Below are positions 23,076 through 34,163 of a stretch of 64,000 nucleotides of DNA, in pieces. The stretch is from NCBI GenBank assembly GCA_030248215.1, contig JASANG010004099.1, positions 22,339 to 86,338 of the forward strand, written 5' to 3'. The stretch is from Enoplolaimus lenunculus. Its lineage: Eukaryota; Nematoda; Enoplea; Enoplida; Thoracostomopsidae. Position 1 is the stretch's first letter. Every line of letters begins with the position of its first letter. A program made the position numbers and the translations under genes. The notes beneath the pieces were generated by a model that saw nothing but the letters and a program-made list of their open reading frames with translations, had not been told where the DNA came from and made no database searches.

Positions 23076-23308
23076 TGAAACATTCATAACCAACCGTTTA
23101 CCCAAAAATGGCTATTTTCACAACAAAAGCGGGATAAAGTCGAACATTTTTGTGTTGTGTCCTGGTAGTCGAGTTCTCACTGTCGTAACCTAAAGCCAAC
23201 TGTATCTTAGCTCAAGTGTAGAACAATAATTTTATAGGCAAACTTGAATTCCGTGAACTTTGAAAAACTAGAGTTCAGTTCAAAACACTTGGTCAATAAA
23301 TACAAATA

Positions 23309-23502
23309 CACTACAAAAGATGGTGAATCGAATTGACTCTCTCCGAAATAGGATTTTCCTGACTACACAAAATGAGTCAAATTCGACTGACTTAGTCGCA
23401 CGTTTGACTCTGGCAGAGTCGAATTTTGACTCAGTTTGTGTAGTAGAAAACGCCTACTTCGGAGAGAGTCAATTTGACTCACTATTTTTTGCAGTGTAGG
23501 GT
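23309..23502. mobile_element. F2 foldback MITE
   Basis: TACACTACAAAAGATGGTG at the left and CACTATTTTTTGCAGTGTA at the right, TA outermost on both sides. Confidence 0.85.
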
Positions 23503-24479
23503 TAAAACTATTAAAACTGATGATTATCGCTTGTTGGCAAAATAGTCTGAGTTCAAAAACTTTGCTTGTCAACTTGCTCAGAGTCAAAATTTGAAGCCAA
23601 GTAGAAAAAGTAGGCTTGTATTTGTAAGATACGTCAGTACCATTGCCAAGATATCCCCACGTTGAAACTGGAAATAGACAGCGTTGTTTTTAGGCAATGT
23701 TTCGTATTAACTAACTCGTGCCATATTGCTGGATCTCAAAACTGGCATACAGACATAGAACAAATCAAATGTAAAAAATTCGCCTAGATTTCTAACCCCA
23801 TAACTTTTTCGAACACTAAAATGCGTATCGCTATTAGTAGCGACCGGGGCAACACACATTTAAGCATACGGGTCTTAGAAGCAAAGACTAGCTTTATCAT
23901 CATCATCATAACTCTATATAAATATAAGTCTTTTTTCGCGTGATACCTAAATCATTGACCTTTTTACTTAAAATGCGAGTGATCAGCAATTATTGCTATA
24001 CTAAAATACCATAAAATAGGTTACGGGTTTTTTTGTTGCTCGGTATAATTTTTTGTCAAAATCACGCAACACTAATAAATCATAGAATATATATATTGCA
24101 AAGACACAAAACCGACGTTATTTAGGTTCGGGCAAATTAAGTAGGTTCAACCATAATTGAAGCCATTCAGGGTTTGAGAGCATAACCTTTATAGAAAGCT
24201 TAGCCACGTGTGCCAGTATGCCTACGCAGACGTGGGACCGGTTTTACGTGAACACGCCTCAGGTACGTAGGTCTCACGTATTGTTTTGAAAATAGGTGGT
24301 AAAAGTGTATTTGGCATGATAAAATTTTTTAACATACATGTAAAAAGTACATATAGTTCATTTAAATTTTTAGGCTTCAAAATCCATTAAAGCAATCTTA
24401 ACCGATTTCTCGTTTTAAGATGGTTTCAAAATTGTTAATGATAAATTAATAGGTCTCTATACCAAATGGTTAATTATGT
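23503..24479. other. Gene-free stretch
   Basis: No supported gene or repeat end, apart from the 23,690 boundary where the repeated locus stops. Confidence 0.3.
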
Positions 24480-24669
24480 ACACGGCAAAAAATAGTGTGT
24501 CAAATTGACTGTCTCCGAAATAGACTCTACGGGCTACATAAACAGTGTCATATTCGACTCCGCCTGAATCAAACGTGCGATTCAGTGAGTCGAATTCGGC
24601 TCAATTTGTGTAGTCCCGAAACGCCTACTTTGAACAGAGTCAATCTGACTCACTATTTTCGCAGTGTGA
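24480..24669. mobile_element. F2 foldback MITE
   Basis: ACACGGCAAAAAATAGTGTG at the left and CACTATTTTCGCAGTGTG at the right, GAGTC words between. More diverged than the 15,508 copy. Confidence 0.75.
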
Positions 24670-25024
24670 TTCAAATTTGCTCAAATCTACAAGGTTCGGT
24701 GTTTTCACACCTCAAAACCATTGGCATGCGGCGCTATCCACATCACCTATAATGCCAACAAATTTCGTCAAATGACAAAACGAATGTAGTCTATGCATGG
24801 ACTTCTCTGATCCTGCAACGAGTCCATTTAGCGGATTCTATAGTGGGATTTATACACTTGGTACTAACCTTTTCCATGCAACTTGTATTCGCTCACAAGG
24901 TTCTTATCAAAATTTTCTGTGCAATTCTTTTTGGGAAACGTTTACGTCAGTTATCGGATTAATTTTAACTTCAATTTCAGATTTTAGATGTTTCCTACTT
25001 AATTCATAATATAGACTTTCGTAT
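24670..25024. other. Gene-free stretch
   Basis: A 70-codon plus-strand frame (24,797-25,009) lacks splice context or a motif. I do not call it a gene. Confidence 0.3.
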
Positions 25025-25160
25025 CACAGGCCTGTAGCCAGCTCACCTTGCTAACAAGGGCTAAAACGATTTGTTAAGGGGCATACAAGGTTTTTCAATG
25101 GCTTACAAGCAGGGTTGAAAGTTTTCTAGGGATGGCCAATCTTGTACTGCCCACCAACCG
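25025..25160 (+). repeat. F6 repeat
   Basis: AGGCCTGTAGCCAGCTCACC and TTGCTAACAAGGGC at the start, GGCTTACAAGCAGGG further on. The CTCAGCCCC block is lost. Confidence 0.6.
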
Positions 25161-25431
25161 GCACATTTAGGACCGCGTTGTAAAGGTTTTATGTGACCTC
25201 ACCCGGTAGACGTTTCTGAATCCGTCACTGCTTAAAAACAATTATTTTCCTGACAATTTCACGCTGTCTTTAAATTGGCAAATAATTAATTCCAAAACGT
25301 TTTGACTGTTATACAAATTGATACCTAATATTACCAAAAATAATTTGGCCAAAAAGTTCGTCTATAACTCAGTTTTCAAATTCTGAAACGCAAAGTGAAC
25401 GCGCCGATAACGTCAAACTAAAATTCTAAAT

Positions 25432-25550
25432 ACAAGCCCGAAACCAGATCAACTTACTAGGTAGGGGCTTAAACAATTGTAAGACGCGCATACGATAGAA
25501 AGAACAACCTGAATACAAGCGGGGCTGAAACTTTTCTGGGGGGATTGTAT
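25432..25550 (+). repeat. F6 repeat, degenerate
   Basis: AACCAGATCAACTTACTAGG, then GAATACAAGCGGGGCTGAAAC: a weaker match to the same block order. Confidence 0.4.
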
Positions 25551-25894
25551 TCAGTTGTTACACTACCGGGTTTTGGTGATAAAAAGTGCAACTAAAGCAC
25601 AAGTAACGAAACCAGTATGCAAAAGCTGTTCTCGCAATTTTTAATTTGCTTAATTGACTGTGGCACCGTTTTTGGCACCAACAAACCGATCAAAGCGGTG
25701 TATTATGCGAACTAAATTATTTTGCCAGATATATATAATATTACATAAATATATATATCTATATATACATATATATGTACATATATAAATTGCAAGCTAA
25801 GCACAAATATTTTTTGAGTGGATATAAAAGGTTGTCAATCCCGACTATATACTTGTCAATGCTGAACCAAATGTTGTGTAGCGGACAAAATATA
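25551..25894. repeat. AT-rich stretch with ATATAT tract
   Basis: Alternating A/T runs at about 25,728-25,792. No gene. Confidence 0.5.
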
Positions 25895-26265
25895 TGTGTC
25901 AGGGTGTAAAAGGATCGAAAAATAGCCCAAACGAAAACGGTAACGGATAGTGATTAAAATATCGGAAACGGTAAACTGATATTAAAATATCAACGGTTCA
26001 AAAATGTTATTTTTCTGCCAACACAATTGAGGCGTGCATCGGTCTTTCAAACATTTAAAAAATAACAGATGCGTAGCAAATTTTAAGATTTCATATCCAA
26101 AAAGTGTCGCATATTTGTGATGAAAAATTGCGAGATATATACGTGATTTATAACTAATTTTGAACGATACTGACCAGATATAGCGTCTTAATTTGAACGG
26201 ATAGCAGTTTTTGCCAGATAATAAATAGGAACTGAAATCCGGTCGCTTCTGGACTTGGCTTAGTG
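25895..26265 (+). repeat. F9 repeat (CGGAAACGG family)
   Basis: GAAAACGGTAACGGATAGTG near the left, then TTATTTTTCTGCCAACACAA, GCGTGCATCG and a terminal GGAACTGAAATCCGGTCGC. The same block order occurs at 30,755 (direct) and 35,120 (inverted). Confidence 0.6.
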
Positions 26266-26351
26266 GTCTCAACTACTCTTGTAATATTTGTGGGCGTGAG
26301 GTGTTTATGAAGCTTTCAGTTGAATAAGAAACCGATTCTCTTCCAAATTTA

Positions 26352-27023
26352 TGCGAGGTTCACGTTATAACTGGGGCAGCTTGGAACACGTTTTGTCCAA
26401 GTTGATTCGGCGTCAACATAAAATAATGTGATCTGAATAGTGGTTATGTAGACAAAATGTGAATGTCAGATGACATTGACTTACAAATCACTGGTATCAA
26501 GCGATCATTGCTTACATATAGCCATTTGTCATATGATACTATGAGACATTTACGCGAATATCATATGATATTCCAAAATTCTAATACGTATCATATATTA
26601 TGCAGAACAATGGAATTTGTGCTCGCTAAAAGTACAAAGTCAGATTATGCAGCATTAAATGATTTCGAAAGTTAAATTAGCTTCTACGTTTCTGGTTCTC
26701 GCTCAATTTTCCCCAAAATATATTCCTAAAGTACAAATAATTCAAATTTCAAATATAAGTATTATATGACTTTCTGTAGGGCAGTCAAGCTAGTTTACCA
26801 CAAGTTTGCAGACATTATCAAACATATCATATGATACTCGCAGACAATACTTGGAATATCATATGACATTGCAGTACAAACAGTGGATGTCGCATCAGGA
26901 TAGCAGACAATTCAAAGTTTTTTAATTTGATAGCGAATAAACGATATGACAAAATGTTACCAGCTATAGTCATAGGGACAAAATGTGTTCCAAACAAACC
27001 CAGTTAAAAATTTTCGCTACGCA
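26352..27023. mobile_element. F5 element, older copy
   Basis: Left end TGCGAGGTTCACGTTATAAC preceded by TTA. Inside are TCATATGATACTATGAG, ATCATATGATATTCC and CATAGGGACAAAATGTG. The right terminus is eroded. It resembles the element at 57,955 more than the young pair. Confidence 0.75.
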
Positions 27024-27412
27024 TCTGCTCTGGCGCAATCCTTCGGTGTGGGCAAATGTCAACAAAATACACAAAAAATAAAACTTTTGGGAGACTGTGG
27101 TTGTAAGCAGATGACATTCATGTGAACGGACGTTGCTAGAAATGGTTTCAAAAATTTCCATGAGTATTTAATAAACAAACATACTTTGTAACTGCAGTAC
27201 CAGCTTGTACAAAAACTTGTATATAGGACAACAGAAATTTGTTGAAAATCACTTACTGGGGTAAGACTAAACTCATAAATTCCTGAGTTGGACGGTTTTC
27301 GCTCAACTTTATATCAAAATTATTAAGAAAATAATCTTTACCTGCAACTTGAAACTTTGTAAATGAAACAAATCCATAATAAATGCTTGTATTTATATCA
27401 AAATTTTGCTAA
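27024..27412. other. Gene-free stretch
   Basis: Nothing I can support. Confidence 0.3.
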
Positions 27413-27638
27413 TGTAAAGATCCAGGGCGGAACGTTTTTCCGTGGCACTAGAATAGAATACGCTTACGCTTTAGACTAATTTTTTATTGCTTGGCTTAGG
27501 CTTAGGCTTAGGTTTAGGCTTTGGAATAAACTCAGTCTTAGGCTTAGGCTTTGGAATGAACTCAGTCTTACGCTTAAACTTAGGCTTAGGCTTAGGCTAA
27601 GGAACAAACACTGTTCCGCCCGTGTTCTTTCCATTGGC
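27413..27638 (-). mobile_element. F1 MITE
   Basis: AATGTAAAGATCCAGGGCGG at the left and TGTTCCGCCCGTGTTCTTTC at the right, TTAGGC units between. Flanking 8-mers CAAAATTT and CAAAATTG differ at one base, supporting an 8-bp target duplication. Confidence 0.85.
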
Positions 27639-28074
27639 CCAAAATTGTAATCTGTTAAAACCATCGCCAGGGCAACAGCATTTGGTTTGTTTGGCTTGTT
27701 TTTGTGCCATCATAAAAATATTAAATGCCCTTGAAATGTAGAAAATTGTGAGAAACTAAATGTATTACTGAATAACGAGTTAATCGCCAAATTAACGGTT
27801 TTCAATACAACTCACATTTTTTTGCCTAAAACTGGTTTAACTGATTGCAAATTGCACTCAAATTACCACTGCATTTATCATTTAAGTTAATTCTTCTCAA
27901 GTGTTTGCAAGCTCAATCACTGCATGCATCGGTAAATTATATATTTTATCTGTTTACAATGCGTTACGAGTTGTTTTGGTGTTGAAACCATGTTTTAACT
28001 AATAACTCAAAGTGCCTTAATAAATTTTTTCATCGGCAAAGTACCACATGATAACAAAGACTCGGTCAGAAACC
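27639..28074. other. Gene-free stretch
   Basis: No supported feature. Confidence 0.3.
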
Positions 28075-28240
28075 ACGGGAGGTTCAACACGCATCACTGG
28101 GCGTCAAACAGATACAAAACCCAGTATTGCAGTAATAAAATTGCGTTTGGCTTCTCGTTCGCTTCGCTTGCAAAGTTTGTTCATTATTATATTTCGCACG
28201 GTTCCTATCATAGCGTTCTGGATCCGCAACTGAACAGACA
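28075..28240 (+). repeat. TTCTCGTTCGCTTCGCT repeat
   Basis: GGCTTCTCGTTCGCTTCGCT and TTCTGGATCCGCAACTG recur, in part, at 11,395-11,585 and 48,400-48,600. Probably one dispersed repeat with no coding capacity. Confidence 0.5.
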
Positions 28241-28290
28241 TCCCGTTTTGTCTACTGACCATCTTCCATTATTAGCTGCCATTTCACAGC

Positions 28291-28560
28291 TTTAAGCCAT
28301 ATTCACACGTGCAAGTTTTTGCTGCGAGAACTTGCAGCTGCAAATTGCACGTAGAACTTGCATTTTTTTCATCAGCAAATAAGAAAACGGCTGCAATAAA
28401 CTCAGTGAACTTGCACGGTTATTTTACACACGTAAACTAAATTCCTAGCTACGATTTTTAATGAATTATTTGCAGCTGCAAGTTTTTCGAACAGGATTTT
28501 GGACAAAACTTGAAGGTGAAAGTTGCAGCTGCAAATTCTCGCAGCGGCTTTACACAGATT
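28291..28560. mobile_element. F4 MITE, right end worn
   Basis: TTTAAGCCATATTCACACGTG at the left, GCAGCTGCAAATTCTCGCAG near the right, after which the usual CACGTGTGAA end is lost. Confidence 0.75.
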
Positions 28561-28842
28561 TTTGCTAATATAAACGCCAATTGGTTCAAATTCTGCACTC
28601 AAACGTTTTTATGTTACGTTTCCTAACGAAAATTGCATCAACTGTGGCGGTAGCCAGCCAGCATTTGTGCCAGACTTGAAACCAAAAAATATACAATTTT
28701 TGGTCAAAAAACTGGGTTTCGTTATTTGGTATGCCCAGCTTCATCAATGATTGGTCATGGAACCACCCAAATTAATAGTTCATTAATATCAATCTTTCTC
28801 CGAACATTTTTGTTGACTGCAATGTCTGTTAATGTTTCTGGA

Positions 28843-29113
28843 TTAACCCTTTCTCACATGAATATTTTCAAGTCCATATGAGATGTATTTTCAAGGTCAG
28901 ATTGGAACCCCAATCTCACGGGAGAGAAGCGTTTACGATGACCACTGAGCTATAAGAGCTTGACGCCCGAGCTCGAGTAGGCTCTCACGTCTTGTGGAGA
29001 TTTTGCACTGCGCATATATGTTATAATTGTTAAACACTGCTCACAGTGCGTGTATTGCTCGTACATTATTGTATTTAGTTGCTCATAGTATACTCTGTGA
29101 GTGAAAGGGTTAA
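28843..29113 (-). mobile_element. F7 element, second full copy
   Basis: TTAACCCTTTCTCACATG at the left and GTGAGTGAAAGGGTTAA at the right. The inner tRNA-like part is on the minus strand: TTATAGCTCAGTGGT fits an A box, while the B box (GGGGTTCCAATC) has drifted. Confidence 0.7.
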
Positions 29114-29287
29114 TGAAGGTTATACAGACTGTCTGAGTGTCTGTTACATACTTGAAAAGTCTAGGAATTTTTTCTGCTTTGGTCTGTCCTGAAACGCTAA
29201 GGGATACAGACTTCTGCTGACTGTAACTCAAAATAAGACCTCTCTTACTCGGGTCAGTACAGTAGGTGCTTGTAAAAGCATGTTACG

Positions 29288-29432
29288 CAAGTTTCACAAT
29301 ATGCGTACGCCGAGTGACTTTGCAGGGGGCAGTGTGCTGCGCACTGAAGCATGAAAATCTTCTCAGTGCACTGCACACTGCCCCCTCAAAAGTCACATGG
29401 TGTGCGCATGATATTGTGGGATTTGCTTTGCG
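29288..29432. repeat. Long hairpin
   Basis: GAGTGACTTTGCAGGGGGCA and CACAATATGCGTACG pair with CCCCCTCAAAAGTCAC and GCGCATGATATTGTG, with a short loop (AAGCATGAAAATCTTC) between. A complete small foldback element is likely. Confidence 0.75.
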
Positions 29433-29642
29433 TTGAACGCGTTCTGTAAGCATATAATTGAAATTAAATCGCTAGGCGAATTTTGAATTTCTAGAAGTGG
29501 TTCAAAGAAATTTCAAAATGTCATCGCTTAAGTACCAAGTGCTTGACCAGAACCTCAACAGGGCAACTTCAGAAACAAAAACCGTTCTTGGTTAAGAATT
29601 GAAAAAATCGGCAAAATATCACAAAATAAATGCACCCACTCA

Positions 29643-30592
29643 TGCGGGGTTCACGTTACTACTTGTGCATTTGGTACCTATTTTTTCACCTTACCCATAC
29701 TTGGTGACAAGTATTTTCACGATACCCATATGGGTAAGTATTAGTACTACATAGCTAGTGGTACTTTCGGTCGAGCTACCCATATGGATAGCTCTAAAAT
29801 TTTGATTACACCCCGTATGGATTGCGGTTTTGTCCGCAAGATACCCATATGGGTTTCATTTTAACAGTGGCTACAGAAATTTTTTAAAATGTTTGTTTTG
29901 TCGTGTTATTTTGCTTGTTTGGATAGCTAGTATTTGTGCTTTTAAACTTTGTGTAGGGTGGGTCCACATTTCTGGTAGATGTTTTATTTCCATAAATAAA
30001 TATCGGATTAATCACTCGAGTAGGTCCCAATGGTTCCTGGTGTTGTTTTAAGTTAGGACTGCTTATCAATAACGAGTTGTATATAATTTGTTGAAAATCG
30101 GGGCACACAAGCATGTGAGACTTGCTTGTCCGTTATGAGCGCATGCAATGTAGTGCAGCGCGGAAATATCCCATAATTTGTTTATACGGAATGTTTAAAG
30201 TATAGGCAGCCTTTACCTGCACAATATGCCTGCGAAATCCCCTAAAACAGGCGTATTTTACCAGGACCTTAACATAATACAAAAGCAGTATTAATCCTTA
30301 AAATTTGCTTGTAACAGCAAGAAGAACACTAGATTTGTCTTTTACGTTTTTATCGTTTAATATTTTCACAAAAAATAACTAATAATTTGCTATCCATATG
30401 TGTTGGTGCAAAAGACCTAAGAAACCCATATGGGTAGCAAAACAGCGGTTAGCAATCCATAGCTACAGCTGATACTTACCCATATGGATAAGTAGAAGCT
30501 AGCTAGCTATACGCATGGATTGTATTTATCACCTGCTATGGGTTGGTGAAAAAACAGGTACCAAACGCACAAATGGTTACGTGAATCCCGCA
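29643..30592. mobile_element. F5b element (950 bp) with CCCATATGGGT words
   Basis: Starts TGCGGGGTTCACGTTACTAC, ends GTTACGTGAATCCCGCA, and is flanked by TCA at 29,640-29,642 and 30,593-30,595. The next inner 30 bases (GTGCATTTGGTACCTATTTT and inverse) are also an inverted pair. Inner words are ACCCATATGGGTA palindromes. The outermost 14 bases match F5, so both were probably moved by the same transposase. Confidence 0.85.
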
Positions 30593-30754
30593 TCAGTTAA
30601 ATTTGAAATTTTTTTCGAAAACTCATAAAGTTCAATTTACAAATACGCAACTAAATTAAAACAGCAGCAGCAAAATGGAACATTAGAATTAAAATTTTAA
30701 AACAAGTTTTTATTTAAAACATCGTTAAATTTATCACTTTTGACAGTAGTATAT

Positions 30755-31197
30755 ATATAAATTGGAAATTTCATTTTCCACAGGGCGGGCGCAAAGTAAA
30801 GTGGACTATGCATACCGGAAACGGAAAAAAGATAATGAAGTAGAAAAGGTTCAAAGGTGTTTTATTTTTCTGCGAGCACAATTGAAGCGTGCAAATATTC
30901 ACGGCCGAGCATTCTATAATTTTCAATTAATAAATAGCGGATGCACCGAAGTTTTTAAGATTTTTGAAGAATTTTATATTTTTTATTTCATTTCGAACAA
31001 TTGCAGCATCTCTGTGATGAAACGCCAGATATAAACATGATTTATAACTAATTTTTATTATAAAAATAGCCTAATTTCCGTCATTCCTGCACCGGAAACA
31101 GAAACAGACACCGATTTTTACCAGACAGGGAACCGGAACCGGACACCGATTTTTACCGGACACGGAAACGGAAACGAATATCCTGTTACACTCTGTT
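30755..31197 (+). repeat. F9 repeat, longer copy
   Basis: CATACCGGAAACGGAAAAAAG near the left, TTATTTTTCTGCGAGCACAA in the middle, and a right end with CACGGAAACGGAAACGAATA. The 90-codon frame inside is not conserved in the other copies. Confidence 0.65.
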
Positions 31198-31660
31198 AAC
31201 AACACATTGCAGAGTTAATTAAATAACGTTCATTACACAAAATCTATACACATCGTTATACTGATTCTGGACTCTGGGTACAAAATACGCTCTCATTTGG
31301 GAGCGCATAAAAGCAAAACCAACAGCAGGTCATACAGATCTGACGCGTATACAAGGGGAAAATAGAACAAACACATCTCTCGAAGAAACATGGAAGACTG
31401 CAAAAACACTTTTTACCAAAGTTCAGGATATCGTTCGCATCTCTGGGTCGAAAATTTTTTTACATTTAATTTTACACTCGTGACCTGAAATCCTGGCTAC
31501 GACCCTACTTTAGCCAACTGAACATACTTAATGGGACAGGTAAAAAATTTAAGAAGAACTGTGGGTGAATATTGCTTTAGTAGCATAGCTAAAGCTTTTC
31601 TGTGAAATGACCTTGTTCAGTGGTCCCTTAACCATAGAATAAGAGACATATCGAAAGCGG
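31198..31660. other. Gene-free stretch
   Basis: Nothing that I can support. Confidence 0.3.
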
Positions 31661-31963
31661 CCCAGAACAGGGCCGGAATAGCAGTATAAGCACATTCCTA
31701 AGCCTAAGCCTAAGCCTAAGCCTAAGCCTAAGCCTAAGCCTAAGCCTAAGCCTAAGCCGAAGCCTAAGCCTAAGCCGAAGCCTAAGCCGAAGCCTAAGCC
31801 TAAGCCTAAGCCTAAGCCTAAGCCTAAGCCTAAGCCTAAGCCTAAGCCTAAGCCTAAGCCTAAGCCTAAGCCTAAGCCTAAGCCAAAAAATTTAGTCTAA
31901 AGCTTAAACTGACTCTATTCCAGCATCGTCGGAAAACGATCCGGCCCTGTTCTATACATGGAC
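31661..31963 (+). mobile_element. F1 MITE with the longest telomere-like array
   Basis: GGCCCAGAACAGGGCCGG at the left, CCGGCCCTGTTCTATACATG at the right. Flanking 8-mers TCGAAAGC and TCGAACGC differ at one base. Between 31,697 and 31,883 lie about 31 nearly uninterrupted TAAGCC hexamers, with a few CCGAAG variants clustered near the left. The array has the nematode telomere unit but is inside a transposon. Confidence 0.9.
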
Positions 31964-32935
31964 CTCGAACGCTATAACTCAAAACATCAAAGTATTTTTA
32001 GGTTTATGTACCATAACCACTTTCCACCGAGACTACACTATTTGCGTTCAGTTCGCTCACTTAATGAGCATTGACCAATGAGATCATTGTGCTGGTCCCA
32101 TGACACCTCAAAATGTTTGGCGAATTTGAACGCCGTTTTTAAATTGAACAGCTGCCGTTTTACGCCAAAAACAATGCGACTTCATTTAAACACAAATCAG
32201 GCCAAAATGATTTTGGACCAACGCAACAACGGCCGTTTCCAAAATTTCATATCTGCCGGGCATAAAAGCTATTGTCAAGTATTTCATTACGAGCGAACGT
32301 TTCAACCTTTTAAATCCAGCAAATTATTCTAAATCCTGTCAAAGTGTCTATTTTTTTCTTATCTCACCATAAATGCCGAGTAGGGGATAGGTATATCCCC
32401 TGTGTGTGTGTGAGTCCTGTAACGCAAGATTCTAGAAGCCAAGATAGCATAGGAATATCACTAGCTGACACGTTATAGCTTTGAGCCCATGCCAGAAAAA
32501 AAGCACACACACAGTGTCATTGTCTGTTCATTATTTGCTAACGCCAACAAACCATATTATTAGGTTGTGTACGCCATGTAACTCTGGTGTTTGTGACACG
32601 TCCTATACGAACCATATTCTATTAGTTATTAATGTAAAACAAACATGTGAATAGAAAAAATATGCCGTCACCGGTATATATGGCTAACATGAACCGGTTT
32701 ATAAGCTGGCGATTGGCCACGAACATGAATAATCAATTAAAATACGGTGTTTGGTACTTCCTCATTCCTCGAACTAAGATCTGAACCCTATCTAACATGT
32801 GAAAAATGGTTAGAAGATCAATTTTCAATTATTATATATTCTATTTTTACTTGGAGTTGAATCTGAGCAAATCAACACAATGTGTGTAATACTGAAATAA
32901 TGCACAATGTACTGACTGCTAAAAGCGATTACTAC
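31964..32935. other. Gene-poor stretch
   Basis: An 84-codon plus-strand frame at 32,078-32,332 has no motif or splice evidence. A short TG tract lies near 32,400. No gene called. Confidence 0.25.
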
Positions 32936-33145
32936 ACTGCAAAAAAATGGTTAGTCAAATTGACTGTTTCCGATATAAGCTTTTCCGGACTACACAAACT
33001 GAGTCAAGTTCGACTCCGCCAGAATCAAGTACGATTCTATGAGTCGCATGTTTGACTCTGGCGGAGTCGAATTTGACTCAGTTTGCGTAGTCTAGAAAAG
33101 TTTATTTCGGAAAGAGTCAATTTGTCTCATTATTTGTTTAAGTGT
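32936..33145. mobile_element. F2 foldback MITE
   Basis: ACACTGCAAAAAAATGGTTAG at the left, GAGTCAATTTGTCTCATTAT at the right, with GACTCTGGCGGAGTC in the arms. Confidence 0.85.
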
Positions 33146-33154
33146 ACGTGTCTC

Positions 33155-33328
33155 GTAGATATCATAAAATCTTCACAAGACGTGAGAGTTCCCTTGCGTT
33201 CGAGCGTCAAGCTCCTATAACTGAGCCTGGATGGTAACCGCATCACACTCCGGATTGCGAAGTTTGAATCGTAGGAGAAAAGTACGGCTGAGATGAAATA
33301 GAAAATATTCATTGTAACAAAGTGTTAA
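33155..33328 (+). mobile_element. F7 element, partial
   Basis: AGACGTGAGAG, CGTCAAGCTCCTATAACTGAG and AGTTTGAATCGTAGG match the right two thirds of F7. It sits directly after an F2 copy, which may have replaced its left end. Confidence 0.6.
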
Positions 33329-33399
33329 TTTGTGGCAAAATGTGAAAACCTCTCTCATGTCTATTTATTATTTTCCGAAACTTAAACAAAGTCTACGGG

Positions 33400-33760
33400 T
33401 AAACCAAAGCGGACGTGAGCAAAATTTGCCGGAGTCGGAGGTGAATCCGGAAGTGACGCAAAATTGGGTTGTTTAAACAATGTTTAATTTGTTAATTTTA
33501 GCAAATATCTATAGAGAGTGTTGTCGAACAATTTTGGCTTTAGCTGTTTACTTTTTAAAATATCACGGCAGCATATTTTCAAAATGGTACCAAAACTTAT
33601 AGCCAAACGCACCAAACCGTACAATTTTTTTAAAACTATAACATATTTCACTGCCTAAATTGCCGGAGTTTCCGGCAAGAATTCTACCGGAGCTGACAGT
33701 CGATGTTCTGCCGGCACAAGAACCAGAGACACAACTCCGGTTGTACCATGTGTGAAACTA
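33400..33760 (+). repeat. F12 repeat (GCCGGAG/CTCCGGC family)
   Basis: TTTGCCGGAGTCGGAGGTG at the left and GGCACAAGAACCAGAGACAC, ACTCCGGTTGTACCATG at the right. The inverted counterpart is at 61,655-61,985. Confidence 0.55.
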
Positions 33761-33951
33761 TTTGCAAGATCGTGCTGTATTTGAAACGGTATTTCAAGTA
33801 ACGTAACCCATAAAGACAACTAATTTTTGTTCTTATCTATATTATTAAAACTAGAACGCCACACATACGTAATTTAGACAGTGTTACAGCATTCATTTAC
33901 GTGTTTTTAATTTTGATACAAATAAAAGTATATGCAACTGATGACAAAAAT

Positions 33952-34163
33952 GGCCCATGTAGGTATAGAATAGGGCCGAATTGTTTTCCGGAGGGGCGAT
34001 AATAGAGTCAGTTTAAGCTTTCGACTAATTTTTTGCTTAGGCTTAGGCTTAGGCTTAGGCTTAGGCTTAGGCTTATGCTTAGGAATAGGCTCATCCATAC
34101 GCTTAGGCTTAGGCTTAGAAATATGCTTATACTACTGTTTCGGCCCTGTTCTATACATGGGCC
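33952..34163 (-). mobile_element. F1 MITE with perfect 8-bp target duplication
   Basis: GGCCCATGTAGGTATAGAAT at the left and CTGTTCTATACATGGGCC at the right. ACAAAAAT occurs at 33,944-33,951 and again at 34,164-34,171. Exact 8-bp duplications are typical of hAT transposons. Confidence 0.92.

Larger units (their letters stand above)
14870..23690. other. Forward-reverse-forward repeat of one locus, probable assembly error
   Basis: Bases 14,870-17,390 recur inverted at about 18,300-20,650, and the part from about 15,925 recurs direct at 21,436-22,880. Sequence just after the first copy (17,390-17,540) is a damaged version of 22,880-23,050, and 17,560-18,300 is a damaged inverse of 22,880-23,690. 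The joints are long T runs (17,530-17,566) and near-pure A/T/C homopolymer text (20,650-21,430). This is what one long read crossing the same insert three times would give. The true locus is probably 14,870-17,390 joined directly to 22,880. A real palindromic rearrangement is the alternative. Confidence 0.8.

Noticed and set aside
31697-31883. A telomere or telomere-proximal tract
   Set aside because: The array lies inside an F1 element with inverted ends and flanking duplications, and single-copy-like sequence continues on both sides.
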